Part shown: positions 1-10,525 of the stretch, piece after piece
Numbering within the stretch: the first letter of the stretch is position 1
Layout: each line of letters opens with the position of its first letter
Assembly: GCA_905221605.1 (NCBI GenBank)
Contig: CAJNDS010002470.1
Span: forward strand, 62,001 to 126,000
From: Symbiodinium natans
Taxonomy: Eukaryota > Sar > Dinophyceae > Suessiales > Symbiodiniaceae
DNA: 64,000 nt
Reading direction: 5' to 3'
Position numbers and translations under genes: made by a program
Notes under the pieces: generated by a model
What the model saw: the letters and a program-made list of their open reading frames with translations, nothing else
Told to the model about the DNA's origin: nothing
The model's database searches: none

Positions 1-1064
1 ACCTGAGGTTTCACAGTCTGCCACGCCAACGGATTGGGGCTTGTGCTTTGCTGACCAGATGGACTCTGGACGTCCACCGGCTCATCCAATAGGTTCTTCA
101 GGAAGCGGATTTCCCAAGGCTTCAAAGTACGATGCGAATATTTGCACACTGAGTGACTACATGTACCCATGACTGACTCAAAACATACATCCAGCAAGCC
201 AACATCATACAGCCTCTGCCTGGTGGCGAGAGATAAGGGCTTGTGAAGGGACCGCTTAACGCATGCGGCCTGGACCGTATACTCCTCGGATGAAGGCTGC
301 GCCTCATGAATGAAACCACATTGGCTTCCTCTTTTGCAATAGCCTCGCGCGTAGTGAGGGCATACCTGCACCTTCTTTACCCCACCTTTTCCCGATTTTT
401 CATCGCTGAAAGCGTGTTCGTTACCTCTTTCTGCTGGAACATGCTGATATCTGCATTGGTCGCTGTACTTACAAAATCCCTTTTGAAAGTGTGGACACAC
501 GCCCCAGCTATTTGTTGCAACCCCCTTATCTTCTACGGAATCATCCACAGGTTTATGGCCGTTGGAGGTCTCAATGTCATGTTCGTATCTACAGTCCTTG
601 CCAAACTTGCAGAAACCCCTTCTTAAATGCGGACACACGCCCCAGCCTGTGGATACGACACCATGGGTCTTCGACTGACTGTCATGGCGGTGCCTTGTTT
701 CCTGGTCCTGCACTGGGGTAAAGGGTTGGTTTGCTGTGCGAGGGACATGCTCATAGCGGCAGGCATCGCCATACCTGCAGTATCCCTTTCGGTAATGTGG
801 GCAAATACCCCATCCGGCACGAACTGTGTTCTGCTCTTCTGTAGAGCTGGCTTCATGCGCCGAACCTGTAACCTTGGAAGGATCGGGCACAGATGTCGGA
901 GGGCTGCTGCATGCTATGGACAGAACCAAAGTACGTGCAGCAGCTAAGCAGCGCTTGCTGTCCCACTGCTCGCTCAAAGCCGTTATTGTTAAAGAGGCAA
1001 CTCCAGGCCCTAAATTGAAGATCATTGAAGGGTCTTTCACGAGCCTTTTCGTGCGGTGATCCAT
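1..1064 (-). CDS. CCCH zinc-finger array protein (partial, runs off left edge)
   Basis: The minus frame is open from an ATG at 1064 to the window edge. It contains five CCCH zinc fingers at 747-803, 579-635, 441-497, 306-362 and 132-185. The first four are strict C-x7-C-x5-C-x3-H, for example CPHYRKGYCRYGDACRYEH, and the fifth is C-x7-C-x4-C-x3-H. Spacing is 45-58 residues, and the linkers are hydrophilic. CCCH fingers of this type usually bind single-stranded RNA, so a role in mRNA processing or stability is inferred. The frame overlaps the end of the ORF at 853-1947 with a one-base offset, so the two are probably joined by a small intron or separated by an indel around 950-1070. The true start may lie upstream in the same gene. 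The finger pattern is very clear; the exon structure is not. Confidence 0.8.
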   Translation of the reverse strand, partial: MDHRTKRLVKDPSMIFNLGPGVASLTITALSEQWDSKRCLAAARTLVLSIACSSPPTSVPDPSKVTGSAHEASSTEEQNTVRAGWGICPHYRKGYCRYGDACRYEHVPRTANQPFTPVQDQETRHRHDSQSKTHGVVSTGWGVCPHLRRGFCKFGKDCRYEHDIETSNGHKPVDDSVEDKGVATNSWGVCPHFQKGFCKYSDQCRYQHVPAERGNEHAFSDEKSGKGGVKKVQVCPHYARGYCKRGSQCGFIHEAQPSSEEYTVQAACVKRSLHKPLSLATRQRLYDVGLLDVCFESVMGTCSHSVCKYSHRTLKPWEIRFLKNLLDEPVDVQSPSGQQSTSPNPLAWQTVKPQ

Positions 1065-1947
1065 CAGGAATCATGGAAACACCCGGTGCCTCACCTGGTG
1101 GAGACGCCACTTGGGCTGGCGACACAGCCTGCTCGGACGGCTCTTGCATCACAGGTTGAAGCTGATCGGTTGGCGCTGGCTGTGCCTGCACAAATGGCAC
1201 ACCATCCTCTAGCAACAACCACCTATCCTTATCTTCAGGTTTGTTGCTCTCAGGTGCCTCAAAGAAGCTTCTGGGCGGGAGCAGACTACTTAACGTGTAA
1301 TCATATTCCTCACCACGTAATTTCCAGTCAAAGCAACCGTACAGTGATCTCACTTGACTTGCGATCGTATTCATGCGGTGAATGTGCTTCAACATTTTGA
1401 AGAGGTTTTCACGAATCACCTCTTTTCCTGGCTCAGGATACTTCCCGTCGTCACGCAAGTCCACGATCACTGCTTCCATGAATGCTCCGAGCTGTTCCGT
1501 ATCCTGGTACACGGACACTATGCGTGGCTGCAACTGGGCTGCTGCTTGTGACAAAACCCAGTTACCCACACCAACCTCTGCTTGTTTGTGGAATTGGTTG
1601 TGCTGGATCTTAAAGTGTCCTCCCGAGTATTTTTGCCAAATATACTCAGGCAAACCTGTCTGAACCAGCCTCAGTCGCAAAACACACACATTTTCAAGGG
1701 TGGATGCCGCCGTGATCATTATCGCCAGCTTGAGTGGGTGATCATGCGGAATCAAGGCAGGCTGCTCTTGCAGCGGGGTAAAGCTCACGGGGACTGGTCC
1801 AGACTCGTGGCTATGCAAGCGTACCGCAGCTGGACTTAAAACCGTTTCCGGTTCGACTAGCTCCGGCATTGCAGCCGTGTCCGTAGAACCCAAATTAGAA
1901 TCAGGCTCTTTACTCCTCATCTCTGCAACTAGCGTATTGGGGTGCAC
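853..1947 (-). CDS. Uncharacterised ORF upstream of the CCCH array
   Basis: This is a 364-residue open frame on the same strand as the zinc fingers and directly upstream of them. I recognise no domain. The centre (about residues 70-220) has ordinary globular composition, for example LKLAIMITAASTLENVCVL and VIRENLFKMLKHIHRMN. Both ends are Pro/Ser/Gln-rich. Just upstream of its ATG, other frames continue the VQAGP/IQAGS repeat seen further 5', so the ATG may be internal to a longer spliced or frameshifted protein. The last ~70 residues overlap the zinc-finger frame and may be intron read-through. It is best viewed as a middle exon of one minus-strand gene spanning 1-6620. Confidence 0.5.
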   Translation of the reverse strand: MHPNTLVAEMRSKEPDSNLGSTDTAAMPELVEPETVLSPAAVRLHSHESGPVPVSFTPLQEQPALIPHDHPLKLAIMITAASTLENVCVLRLRLVQTGLPEYIWQKYSGGHFKIQHNQFHKQAEVGVGNWVLSQAAAQLQPRIVSVYQDTEQLGAFMEAVIVDLRDDGKYPEPGKEVIRENLFKMLKHIHRMNTIASQVRSLYGCFDWKLRGEEYDYTLSSLLPPRSFFEAPESNKPEDKDRWLLLEDGVPFVQAQPAPTDQLQPVMQEPSEQAVSPAQVASPPGEAPGVSMIPDGSPHEKARERPFNDLQFRAWSCLFNNNGFERAVGQQALLSCCTYFGSVHSMQQPSDICARSFQGYRFGA

Positions 1948-2105
1948 AGAACCTGCTTGAATCTTGTTGGTACCTTTTGGGCCTGCGACACCGGTTTGAC
2001 CTGGCAGGGAACTTAAGCACAGAACCGGCTTGAATCTTGTTGGTGCCTTTTGGGCCTGCTACACCGGATCGACCTAGCAGGGAACGTAAGGGACCTGCCT
2101 GAACC

Positions 2106-5100
2106 TCATCGGCAAGCTGTGGCACCTGACTGATTCATCCTAATGACCTTTCTGGGTCTGTTGGACCGCTGTCTGACACATGGTATCTGCCGGGTCAGGC
2201 ACGGAACACGAAGGACCTGCCTGAACCTGATGAGCACTTGATTGACACGTGGCGCCTGCTGGGTCAGGCACGGGACACGAAGGACCTGCCTGAACCTGAT
2301 GGGCACCTGATTGACCTGTGGCGCCTGCTGGGTCAGGCACGGGACACGAAGGACCTGCCTGAACCTGATGGGCACCTGATTGACATGTGGCGCCTGCTGG
2401 GTCAGGCACGGGACACGAAGGACCTGCCTGAACCTGATGGGCACCTGATTGACCTGTGGCGCCTGCTGGGTCAGGCACGGGACACGAAGGACCTGCCTGA
2501 ACCTGATGGGCACCTGATTGACATGTGGCGCCTGCTGGGTCAGGCACGGGACACGAAGGACCTGCCTGAACCTGACTGGCACCTGTTTGCACCTAACACA
2601 GTACTCAAAGAGCCTTACCTGCACCTTATCTGCACTTACCTGGGTCAGTTCACGTGGTTGATGGGACACAGCGCCCAGGAGACCTGCCTGTGGGTGAGGT
2701 GCGAGCTCTGCATGATTCGGCAAGGGGCTTAAAGACCCTGCCTGGCTCTCATTTGCACATAAGTGAGGTGTGGTACCTGCTTGATTCAGCACGGAACTCA
2801 AAGAACCTGCCTGAACCTTATGGGCACCTGGCAAAGTTGCGGCGCCTACCTGCTCAGGCCCTGAACACAGCGGACCTGCCTGAACCTCATAGGCACCTAA
2901 CTGACATGTGGCACCTGCGGTGGCACCAACCGCACGATGTGCATGCATCCGACTTTGCACACCGCTGTCTTGTGCCTCGGGATGAATTCCCGTGGCTTGG
3001 CACACAGCACCCTTTTGACCTGGCCTGAAACACGCAGCCCCAGCCCTGATCTTATAGGCACCTTTTCGAACACAAACATCACTGCGCACATGCATCCGAC
3101 TTTGCACACAGCGGTCACGGGCCTCGGGACTGATATCCTTGACTTGACCTCCCCGGATCTCATTGTCTTGGTTGCCCGGTAGTAGGCACACAGACTGATT
3201 CATTCCCTCTTTACCTGCTTGGGCACCTGAGCTTTGTCCGCCTGTTTTCACGTCTGGCATTGGTGCTGACGCACCACAGGAAACACCACTACGCCAGGCG
3301 GGCTTTGGACCAACGAAGGAAGTTGATGTCTCGTCTTGCACCTGCTCTTTTGGCTGAGGACTTGGGATCTCTGAGGCAACCTCAGGGTCTGTCAATCTTT
3401 GGCTGCCCTTTGCACTTAGACCCACGTTTCCCTGTCCTAATCTAGCCTGACCTTTCTGGACACCTGGAACCACTACAAGGGCATCCTTCAGATTGGTGTC
3501 AGGGCTCTGTTCCTTTTCCCCAGAAACTGCGATTTTTTGGTTTTTGTTTTGTTCTGGGTATAGGGACTCCCCCCAACGTGCACCAACCTGTCCGGGCACG
3601 TTGCCGACTTGATACCCAGAACGAAAGGCTATCGGCAGGAACACGTTCATATTGGGTCGAGACGGTGCCGACAATAGACGCGGAGGCGCAGGCCCGCTGG
3701 TCAGGGTCAGTAGACAACTCGACATGGTCATGCCAATAGGCATTTCAGCAAAAGACCGACCCAAGGACCAACAACGCGCTTGCAGGCTCCCCAAGCTTTC
3801 ACGGCGTACCAGCATTAATGGCACTCCTTGCACAGCGGGCAACGGCGGCCACAATGACCTGGGGAATACAGACAAGTGCTCACAGCCGAGATCATTGAAA
3901 TCCCCCAGATAGTCATAAGCACTCTGTTGCTGGTCACTGCCATCACTCTCCTCATCCGAGTGGATCTGATAGTACTCAGTATGGCTGTTACACTGAGTAG
4001 TCTCAACCATTCTAGTCTCACCGTCTACCTTGAGGAGATTAGGACAAAAACCCAAAGGCTCATTATACTGACCCGCATTGGTCAGGTTGCATTCATCCCT
4101 TTGCACCAGCGCAGGCATGGAATCCACGACGTAATGCTTGGACTCCCACACACATGCATTGCCCGCACCTGTTTCCCTGGAGGCAGGAATGGGGAAGAAC
4201 CTCGTAACCCCCGTACTTGCTTGGTCCCCCGGCTCATTCTCTGTTAGACGCTGAACCCATCCTGGTAAATGCATTTGAGATCGGAAGATACTGCCTGTCA
4301 TTTCCGAAGGGGATGCGGCATTTGTGGCATTGGGAACAGGAAGGGTAGGTGCATCTAAACCGAAAAGACCTCTAGGGTTCAGGTGGCTCGGCTGAGCACT
4401 CTTAGGGCTTATCGCAGGAGCAGGACTTAAACCGAAAGATCCTACGGGGTTGGGGTGACTCTGCTGAGCGCTCTTAGGGCTTATCTCCGAAGCAGGACTT
4501 AAACCGAAAGATCCTACGGGGTTGGGGTGGCTCTGCTGAGCGCTCTTAGGGCTTATCTCCGAAGCAGGACTTAAATCGAAGGATCCTACAGGGTTGAGGT
4601 GGCTCGGCTGAGCACTCTTAGGGCCTATTACTCCCTCATTGGACCTGCACGAGGACACCGGATCGCCGGTGTTTGTGTGCACTGACTCCTGTGTGGCCCG
4701 TGCAGTTTGGATCCATGCTGGAGTCACCTTCGAGAGATTACCCACCAACGTCACTGGGGTAGGTGGTCGAAGTGGCAAGGGAGGAAACGACGTCCTACGG
4801 CCCACACTCTGCTCTGTGTTGGCGGTTGCGATAGGCTCTTGAACCTCCTGTTTCACAGCACACTGAATGCTTATGGCACCTCCTGCCTCATGCATACCAG
4901 CATCGATGCTGACCGACCAGTTATGTTCCGGACAACCAGAAGAGTTGCGACCCTCTTCCTTAGGATGTTGCGGAACCTGTTGCGGCAACGACCTCTCAAG
5001 ACCACCTTTATCATCCCATTTTGCTTCACTTGGGGTCTGTTCTTTGGTGGAAAGGGTGTTTGCCTCAGGCACGGGCTGACTTAGGCTTACATCACCCCGT

Positions 5101-6620
5101 AACTTTGTACCTAAGCCATAAAGCCCCGACGGGTTGATTCGGCTCCGCTTAACAGTTCCAGGGCTTTCCTCAGACCCAAACTCAAAGTCTAAGCTATCTT
5201 CCTGCACTGATTGCAGAACTCTGTTCAGCCCGTCTTCTAAACCTCCAGTTGAAGCTTCAGGCAAGGTGCGCGCGTACCTTTTATCGCCTACCTCAACGGA
5301 AACCAACTTTGCAAGGCGAGGCAAGTGCTTAGTGGTTTCACGCGGACAATTAGTCGACCACTCTTGCCTGCCGCACACGCGCCCATCCCCAGAGGACTCA
5401 CTCAGTTCCTTGGGACCATGATGAGGCACACCATTTTCGCCGAAGCGCACGCACCCATCCCCGGAGGACTCACTCAGTTCCTCGGGACTATGATGAGGCA
5501 CACCCTTTGCGTATGGACACACGTGCCTATCCCCGGAGGACTCACTAAGTTCCTCGGGACCATGATGAGGCACACCATCATCTCCAGCGTCCAACAAGGA
5601 CGGTACTGGAGGCTTTGAGCACTCCCCTGAGGATTCACGCGGCTCCCCGGGATAATGAGGCTCACACAGTGCTTGCTTGGGGTTTTGAGGACTAAACCCA
5701 ATATCACCAAACAGATCAGGAGTGTGGAAGCGAGAAGAACCACTGCTGGCATGTACGGATGGTTGTGGCTGCAGCGCTTCAAGGACCTCCTCAAGGACTT
5801 GGGGACCTAGGGAACCCTTAAACTCACCTTGGTTGGCCTTCAAGTCGACTACTCTAATGCCTGACCCCAAAGCTGTACAACAATCAACTCGGTACTCGGA
5901 CGGTTTTCGTCCAGACCTACCTGAAACTACACATTCCTCACTCATTCTCACTTCCCCGATCAGACGCATGAGTGGATCAAGACGAAAGGCCTCGACCCCA
6001 TCATGCGTCTGATCCCTTAGGGATCCAGCAATCAGAGGCCTTGACGCCTGTTCTTCTCTACTACTACTCTCCACCAAACCAGTATCCAGAACCATTCCAA
6101 TAGCAGCGTTCTCTGACATTTGCGTCTCCCAGCTGCTATATACCAAAGTTCTTGAACACCCCATGGGGCTCTCGCCACGTTTTCTGTCCTCCAAGATGCC
6201 ATCATTCCCACACTGGCCTGCAAGACTTTCTTGACTATCGGAATTCGCGCTCATCGACATGCCTTGCTTTCCCATTGTTCCGGCATCAAGGATCGCACCA
6301 TTTCCTTCCACGACGTCCACGGTGAAGGGGCATGGCGCTCTATCATTGTGGTTTGTGACCCATTGCAAAAACTCGGAAGATACATCTCCTCGATTATAAC
6401 TGAAGGACCATCTTGGCACAGCCTTGAAGTCAGCAGAAAAACATATGCAGCAACTGCCGCAACCAGCTATTGGACCATCCATGGCTCCATGGTTGGCACC
6501 TCTTCTCTGGTCCGCAGTTTCCACGTCAGCTGTCAGGCTTGCTAGCAGCTCCTCCAGACATCCGTCACCGCTATCCCGCGCAGATGAGCATAGTTTGGGC
6601 TCATAACCTATGGAAGCCAT
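2106..6620 (-). CDS. Large repeat-containing hypothetical protein
   Basis: This 1504-codon open frame begins with ATG at 6620 (MASIGYEPKLCSS). I do not recognise a catalytic domain. It is largely disordered-looking and has internal repeats that keep the frame. A 24-residue unit with core GVPHHGPEELSESSGDG lies at about 5390-5600, and a 24-residue unit with core SHPNPVGSFGLSPASEISP at about 4365-4640. A long degenerate series of about 23 residues with core VQAG ends in the exact minisatellite at 2203-2590. In-frame maintenance of diverged repeats argues for real coding. From about 2600 the VQAGP repeat continues in another frame (2140-2592), so the last ~170 residues of this ORF are probably out of frame. 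It likely belongs to one gene with the ORF at 853-1947 and the zinc fingers. Confidence 0.6.
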   Translation of the reverse strand: MASIGYEPKLCSSARDSGDGCLEELLASLTADVETADQRRGANHGAMDGPIAGCGSCCICFSADFKAVPRWSFSYNRGDVSSEFLQWVTNHNDRAPCPFTVDVVEGNGAILDAGTMGKQGMSMSANSDSQESLAGQCGNDGILEDRKRGESPMGCSRTLVYSSWETQMSENAAIGMVLDTGLVESSSREEQASRPLIAGSLRDQTHDGVEAFRLDPLMRLIGEVRMSEECVVSGRSGRKPSEYRVDCCTALGSGIRVVDLKANQGEFKGSLGPQVLEEVLEALQPQPSVHASSGSSRFHTPDLFGDIGFSPQNPKQALCEPHYPGEPRESSGECSKPPVPSLLDAGDDGVPHHGPEELSESSGDRHVCPYAKGVPHHSPEELSESSGDGCVRFGENGVPHHGPKELSESSGDGRVCGRQEWSTNCPRETTKHLPRLAKLVSVEVGDKRYARTLPEASTGGLEDGLNRVLQSVQEDSLDFEFGSEESPGTVKRSRINPSGLYGLGTKLRGDVSLSQPVPEANTLSTKEQTPSEAKWDDKGGLERSLPQQVPQHPKEEGRNSSGCPEHNWSVSIDAGMHEAGGAISIQCAVKQEVQEPIATANTEQSVGRRTSFPPLPLRPPTPVTLVGNLSKVTPAWIQTARATQESVHTNTGDPVSSCRSNEGVIGPKSAQPSHLNPVGSFDLSPASEISPKSAQQSHPNPVGSFGLSPASEISPKSAQQSHPNPVGSFGLSPAPAISPKSAQPSHLNPRGLFGLDAPTLPVPNATNAASPSEMTGSIFRSQMHLPGWVQRLTENEPGDQASTGVTRFFPIPASRETGAGNACVWESKHYVVDSMPALVQRDECNLTNAGQYNEPLGFCPNLLKVDGETRMVETTQCNSHTEYYQIHSDEESDGSDQQQSAYDYLGDFNDLGCEHLSVFPRSLWPPLPAVQGVPLMLVRRESLGSLQARCWSLGRSFAEMPIGMTMSSCLLTLTSGPAPPRLLSAPSRPNMNVFLPIAFRSGYQVGNVPGQVGARWGESLYPEQNKNQKIAVSGEKEQSPDTNLKDALVVVPGVQKGQARLGQGNVGLSAKGSQRLTDPEVASEIPSPQPKEQVQDETSTSFVGPKPAWRSGVSCGASAPMPDVKTGGQSSGAQAGKEGMNQSVCLLPGNQDNEIRGGQVKDISPEARDRCVQSRMHVRSDVCVRKGAYKIRAGAACFRPGQKGAVCQATGIHPEAQDSGVQSRMHAHRAVGATAGATCQLGAYEVQAGPLCSGPEQVGAATLPGAHKVQAGSLSSVLNQAGTTPHLCANESQAGSLSPLPNHAELAPHPQAGLLGAVSHQPRELTQVSADKVQVRLFEYCVRCKQVPVRFRQVLRVPCLTQQAPHVNQVPIRFRQVLRVPCLTQQAPQVNQVPIRFRQVLRVPCLTQQAPHVNQVPIRFRQVLRVPCLTQQAPQVNQVPIRFRQVLRVPCLTQQAPRVNQVLIRFRQVLRVPCLTRQIPCVRQRSNRPRKVIRMNQSGATACR
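2203..2590 (-). repeat. 69-bp coding minisatellite
   Basis: There are about five near-identical copies of a 69-bp unit (23 codons). Units alternate between TTGACATGTGG and TTGACCTGTGG, giving a two-unit (138-bp) higher-order pattern. All copies stay open in several frames. The minus frame encoding GAHQVQAGPSCPVPDPAGAT matches the older, degenerate copies upstream, which identifies it as the ancestral frame. Confidence 0.85.
4365..4640 (-). repeat. 72-bp in-frame coding repeat
   Basis: Three to four copies of a 72-bp unit (24 codons, core PVGSFGLSPASEISPKSAQ) lie inside the large ORF. They differ by a few substitutions only. Confidence 0.8.
5390..5600 (-). repeat. 72-bp in-frame coding repeat, second family
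   Basis: Three copies of a 72-bp unit start near 5394, 5466 and 5538 (core PHHGPEELSESSGD). This is a different sequence from the 4.4-4.6 kb repeat but has the same 24-codon length. Confidence 0.8.
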
Positions 6621-6970
6621 GGCTCAATTTGGACCTCTTTTCCATCGGGAGCAATGAAGGTCACAGCAAAGAAACAGTCAATGAAAGTAATCTAAACTGT
6701 GACTACAATTTAAGAGTTCGCTAAAAACTGTACAGGTTCCTACTGTGGCCAACCTTAGGTGAACATTGCTAGGGGAACTGGGCCTAAACCCCTAAGGAGA
6801 CTCCCTGTGAGAGGTGCTGCGGTAGGCATACAAAGCATGCCGATTCACAACCCCAAACCCTAAGCCCTAGAAGCCCTAAACCCCAAGACTTTGCTGCGCA
6901 ATGGTTAGACGTGGGGGAGGCAGGGCCGTTGCTCCACGTTTCGATGCGTGTTAGACCTCTGCCGAACACG
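6621..6970. other. Region upstream of the minus-strand gene
   Basis: There is no convincing ORF. It would hold the promoter and 5' leader of the minus-strand gene, but I see no recognisable promoter motif. Scattered CCCTAAA-like words begin at about 6840. Confidence 0.4.
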
Positions 6971-6992
6971 CCCCCCCCCCCCCCCCCCCCCC
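6971..6992. repeat. Poly(C) tract
   Basis: An uninterrupted run of about 22 C sits at the boundary between the first gene region and the telomeric-repeat region. Similar runs recur at 27560, 28088, 37131 and 62530 (C) and at 51571 and 62169 (G). Confidence 0.9.
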
Positions 6993-7142
6993 GATCTTAA
7001 CACCCTCTTCGTCTCAGTGATTAGGGTTTAGGGGTTGAGGGCTTCGGGTTCAGGGTTTAGGGTTTAGGGTTTCGGGTTTAGGGTTTAGGGCTTTAGGGTT
7101 TTAGGGTTGAGGGTTTAGGGGTGAAATCTCATGTCAACGCAG

Positions 7143-7204
7143 TAAAGCCGAATGCACGTGACCCGCCCGAGGCCAAGCTGAAGGAAGAGGCAGCCAGCCA
7201 CATT
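7143..7204 (+). CDS. Candidate exon, unknown gene
   Basis: The island is preceded by CAG and followed by GTTTGG. One frame reads KPNARDPPEAKLKEEAASHI and ends in phase 0, matching the phase of the next candidate at 8521. Composition is Ala/Glu/Pro-rich. It could be a linker of the starch synthase further downstream or of another gene. Confidence 0.35.
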
Positions 7205-8520
7205 GTTTGGGGTTTAGGGTTTAGGGTTTAGGGTTTAGGATTTAGGGTTTAGGATTTAGGGTTTAGGGCTTAGGGTTTAGGGTCTAGGGCTGAGGGCTTA
7301 GGGTTTAGGAAGAAGGGAAGCCATCCCAGGGGACGAGTCACGCTCACATGACATTGATTGGGAAAGTCGTTCAATGTTGAGTATCCTTAGGCCTAGCCCC
7401 AAAACCCTAGACCCCAAGCTCTAAGACATAAACCCCTAACCCTAAACCCTAAACCCTAAACCCTAAACCCTAAACCCTAAACCCTAAACCCTAAACCCTA
7501 AACCCTAAACCCTAAACCCTAAACCCTAAACCCTAAACCCTAAACCCCAAACCGAAAACCCTAAACCCTGAACTCCAGACCCCAGGGTTGACTTCGGGGA
7601 TTGTGTGTGGTTCCGAATTGGGGTGGCCAGTCTGCGTCAATCTACTGCCTTCCAACTTAGGGTGAAGATCTAGGGTTCGGTTTCGGAATCACCTAAACCC
7701 TAAACTCTAAACCCTGAACCCTGATCCCTGAACCCTAAACCTTAGGGTTTAGGGTTCAGGGATCAACCGGATTCAAGGCTTAGGGTTCAGGATTTAGGGC
7801 TTAGGGTTTAGGGCCTCAGGGGTCAGGGTTTACGCGGGAGTTTGTACCTTTAAAGTCGGGGCAGCCCTGGTTCTGGGAGCTTCTAACCCTACTCACACGC
7901 AACCGATGAACCTGCCAGTCGGGTTGTTAACAGTTGAACCTGAACCACACCCAAACCGCCCGAACCCTCCCCCCCCGCCGCCTCAAATTGTCAAACCAAA
8001 GCAGACGACCTCACAGACCCAACATCCCGACCCTGAACCCCTCAAGTCCCTGAACCAAATCCTCTAACCTTGTTCTACGCCTCCAAGCCGGAATGCACTT
8101 TAGTTAGCCCCTAAGCCCGAATCCCTAAGCCCGCAACCATGAACCCCCAACTAACCCATCGAGCGAGGTTCTGTTCGCCCTATGCTCCTGACCCCAAACC
8201 CTAAAACCTACGATCTCAAAGCAAATTAAGCCCTTGACGTTAAGCCCTTAAGCAGCTAAAAGCCTGAAAGATCAACCCCAAGCCCCCTAAACCCGTAAAC
8301 CTCAAGCCCTGCACCCCGAACCCCCAAACCTTGAAAACCTAACCCTCATTTTCCTCTAAACCCTAAACCATACACCCTAGACCCTAGACCCTAAACCCTA
8401 AACCCTAAACCCCAAACCCTAAACCCTAAACCCTAAACCCTAAACCCCAAACCCCAAACCCTAAACCCCAAACCCTAAACCCCAAACCCCAAACCCTAAA
8501 CCCTAAACCCCTAAGCCCAG

Positions 8521-8601
8521 GCTGGCGAGGCCTCGACCGAGTCCTCTCCTTCCTCGGAGGCGGATCCCAAGAATGCGAGGCCGGCTGGGAGCTGCCGGCT
8601 G
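8521..8601 (+). CDS. Candidate exon, unknown gene
   Basis: It is preceded by CCCTAAA repeats and CCCAG and followed by GTGGAG. Phase 0 at both ends. The open frame is Ser/Glu/Pro/Ala-rich (AGEASTESSPSSEADPKNAR), consistent with a disordered linker. No family assignment. Confidence 0.35.
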
Positions 8602-8646
8602 GTGGAGCTGAGGGCTGAGCCATTGCTCGTACCAATGGCAAGAACA

Positions 8647-8767
8647 CTACTTGGAGGTTCATGGTACTTAGGAACCCGTTATGACTGTACTTATAATCCA
8701 CTTGTGAGCCTCCTAAGTGCCCTAATGTGGTTGTAAGTACAGTTACAAGTACAGAACCTCCAAGTAG
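8647..8767. mobile_element. TIR element, CTACTTGGAGGTTC family, copy 1
   Basis: A 121-bp element with perfect 14-bp terminal inverted repeats, CTACTTGGAGGTTC and GAACCTCCAAGTAG. The interior holds further inverted matches (GTACTTA / TAAGTAC). It encodes nothing, as expected of a MITE or introner-like element. Related copies are at 31260, 39339, 57185, 59162 and 61931. Confidence 0.85.
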
Positions 8768-8769
8768 TA

Positions 8770-9290
8770 GTCAGAACATTATGACCAGCAATAAAAGGAG
8801 ACATCATGTTAGCGTTCGCAATGTGACGGTTCGTGAGAATATGACTAGCTAGAGCTTTTAGTCAGAACGGCGCTAATGATCAGGAGAATGGTAGTGGTAT
8901 TCGTAATGATGGCAGTGGTGGTATCAGAGCAATAGCAGTAGTGAAACTACGCATTTTTTCTGCAATCAATGTCATTATTAGAAAGGAAACAAAAGTAAAT
9001 ACACTTTGCAAATCATAGCGAGTGCTAGAATTTGCGCTTCTTCGTGTGCTGTTTTGATATCACGATTGTTTAAGCTAGTACAGCAACGTAATGACGATTA
9101 AACGTACTGTCATTTGTCATTTGCAATTTTCCTTGGAAGGGCTTTTGGTTTTTAGGGGCTGCAAGGGAGGAAGTCAGGCTGTTGGGGTTTAGGGTTGAGG
9201 GGTTTAGGCTCGCAAAGCGCAAAGGAAACGTTAAAATCTTCTGGGACCAGAGCACCCAAAACCCAAAACCCAAAACCCAAACCCAAAGCC
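8770..9290. other. Unique non-repetitive stretch
   Basis: Mixed AT-rich sequence with no ORF of note and no recognisable RNA gene. It is bounded by a TIR element on the left and telomeric repeats on the right. Confidence 0.5.
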
Positions 9291-9984
9291 CAAAACCCAA
9301 ACCCTAAACCCGAAACCCTAAACCAACCCTAAACCCTAAACCCTAAACCCTAAACCCTAAACCCTAAACCCTAAACCCTAAACCCTAAACCCTAAACCCT
9401 AAACCCTAAACCCTAAACCCTAAACCCTAAACCCTACACCCTAAACCCTAAACCCACTGGGCAAGTTGAGCCCTGGAGTCTTTCAGCATGCGCCGGCGCA
9501 GGAGTGAGATGAGCAGAATCTCCACGGAGGCCTGAGCTTGGGTTCAAGGTTTAGGGTTTAGGGTTTAGGGTTTGGGGTTTAGGGTTTAGGGTTTAGGGTT
9601 CAGGGCGTAAGGCCCCAAAAAAGCCCGCAACCCCAAAACCCGAAACCCTAAACCCTCGACCCTCTACTGTAAGCCCTCAGACCCTAAACCCCAACCCCAA
9701 ACCCCAAACCCCAAACCCCAAACCCTAAACCCTAAACCCTAAACCCTCAGCCCTAGATCTTAAGCCGCCCGAAGCCTGTGGCCACAAGCCCTTTGAAATC
9801 TCAAGCCAAAGAGTGCCCCTCAACCTCATGCCTCAAACCCTAAGCCCCTAAACCCTAAACCCTAAACCCTAAACCCTAAACCCTAAACCCTTAACCCTTA
9901 ACCCTTAACCCTAAACCCTAAACCCTACACCCTAAACCCTAAACCCTAAACGCTCAACCCTTGTAGCTTTTAAACCCTGAGCTC

Positions 9985-10180
9985 ATTCGTGGCCATTGTT
10001 TAACAAATTCGTGGGTATTGTTCAAAAAGTCGTGGGCATTGCTCAATTTTTCGTGGGCATGGTTCAAAATGTCGCGGGCATTGTTCAAAATCCTTCGTGG
10101 GCATTGTTCCAAAGTTCATGGGCATTGTGCAAAAAGTTGCGAGCATGGTTCTCAGTTTCCTGGGCAATTGTTCGATTTTA
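9985..10180 (+). repeat. Degenerate ~24-27 bp tandem repeat
   Basis: About eight units share the core TCGTGGGCATTGTTCAAAA. The unit keeps an ORF open by chance, and I do not regard it as a gene. Confidence 0.75.
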
Positions 10181-10304
10181 TTCGTGGACTTTGTATTTTG
10201 TTAATTTTGTGGGATTCTTTGGGCGGGTAGGTATTTTTCCAGCACTTGACAAGCTGCTTAACTAGTGAATGCTTGGACTTGAGCTGCTGAACCCTAAATT
10301 AGCC

Positions 10305-10525
10305 TGAGAGTTTGCTCTCCTGGCGATGATTTCACCGAGAGCTTCTTGGGGAACTTAAAGAATCTTAAAAGACACTAGCCTTAAGGCTAAGCTCTCCTGG
10401 CGATAACTTCACCGAGAGCTTCGGAAATCTAGGGAGATCTAGGGACATTAACCTGAGAGTGCGATGATTTCACCGAGAGCTTCTTTGGGGAACTTAAAGA
10501 ATCTTAAAGATATTAGCCTTAAACC
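10305..10525 (+). repeat. Three-copy direct repeat
   Basis: Three partial copies share TTCACCGAGAGCTTC, with AACTTAAAGAATCTTAAA in the first and third. Spacing is about 60-75 bp, and the segment is directly followed by CCCTAAA repeats. Confidence 0.7.

Noticed and set aside
7436-7545. A true chromosome end (telomere)
   Set aside because: Arrays are internal, occur in both orientations and are followed by tens of kilobases containing genes.
9514-9540. Plus-strand exon starting after TCTTTCAG
   Set aside because: The frame stops after a few codons. A minus-strand reading (ASVEILLISLLRRRMLKD) is open but has no independent support.
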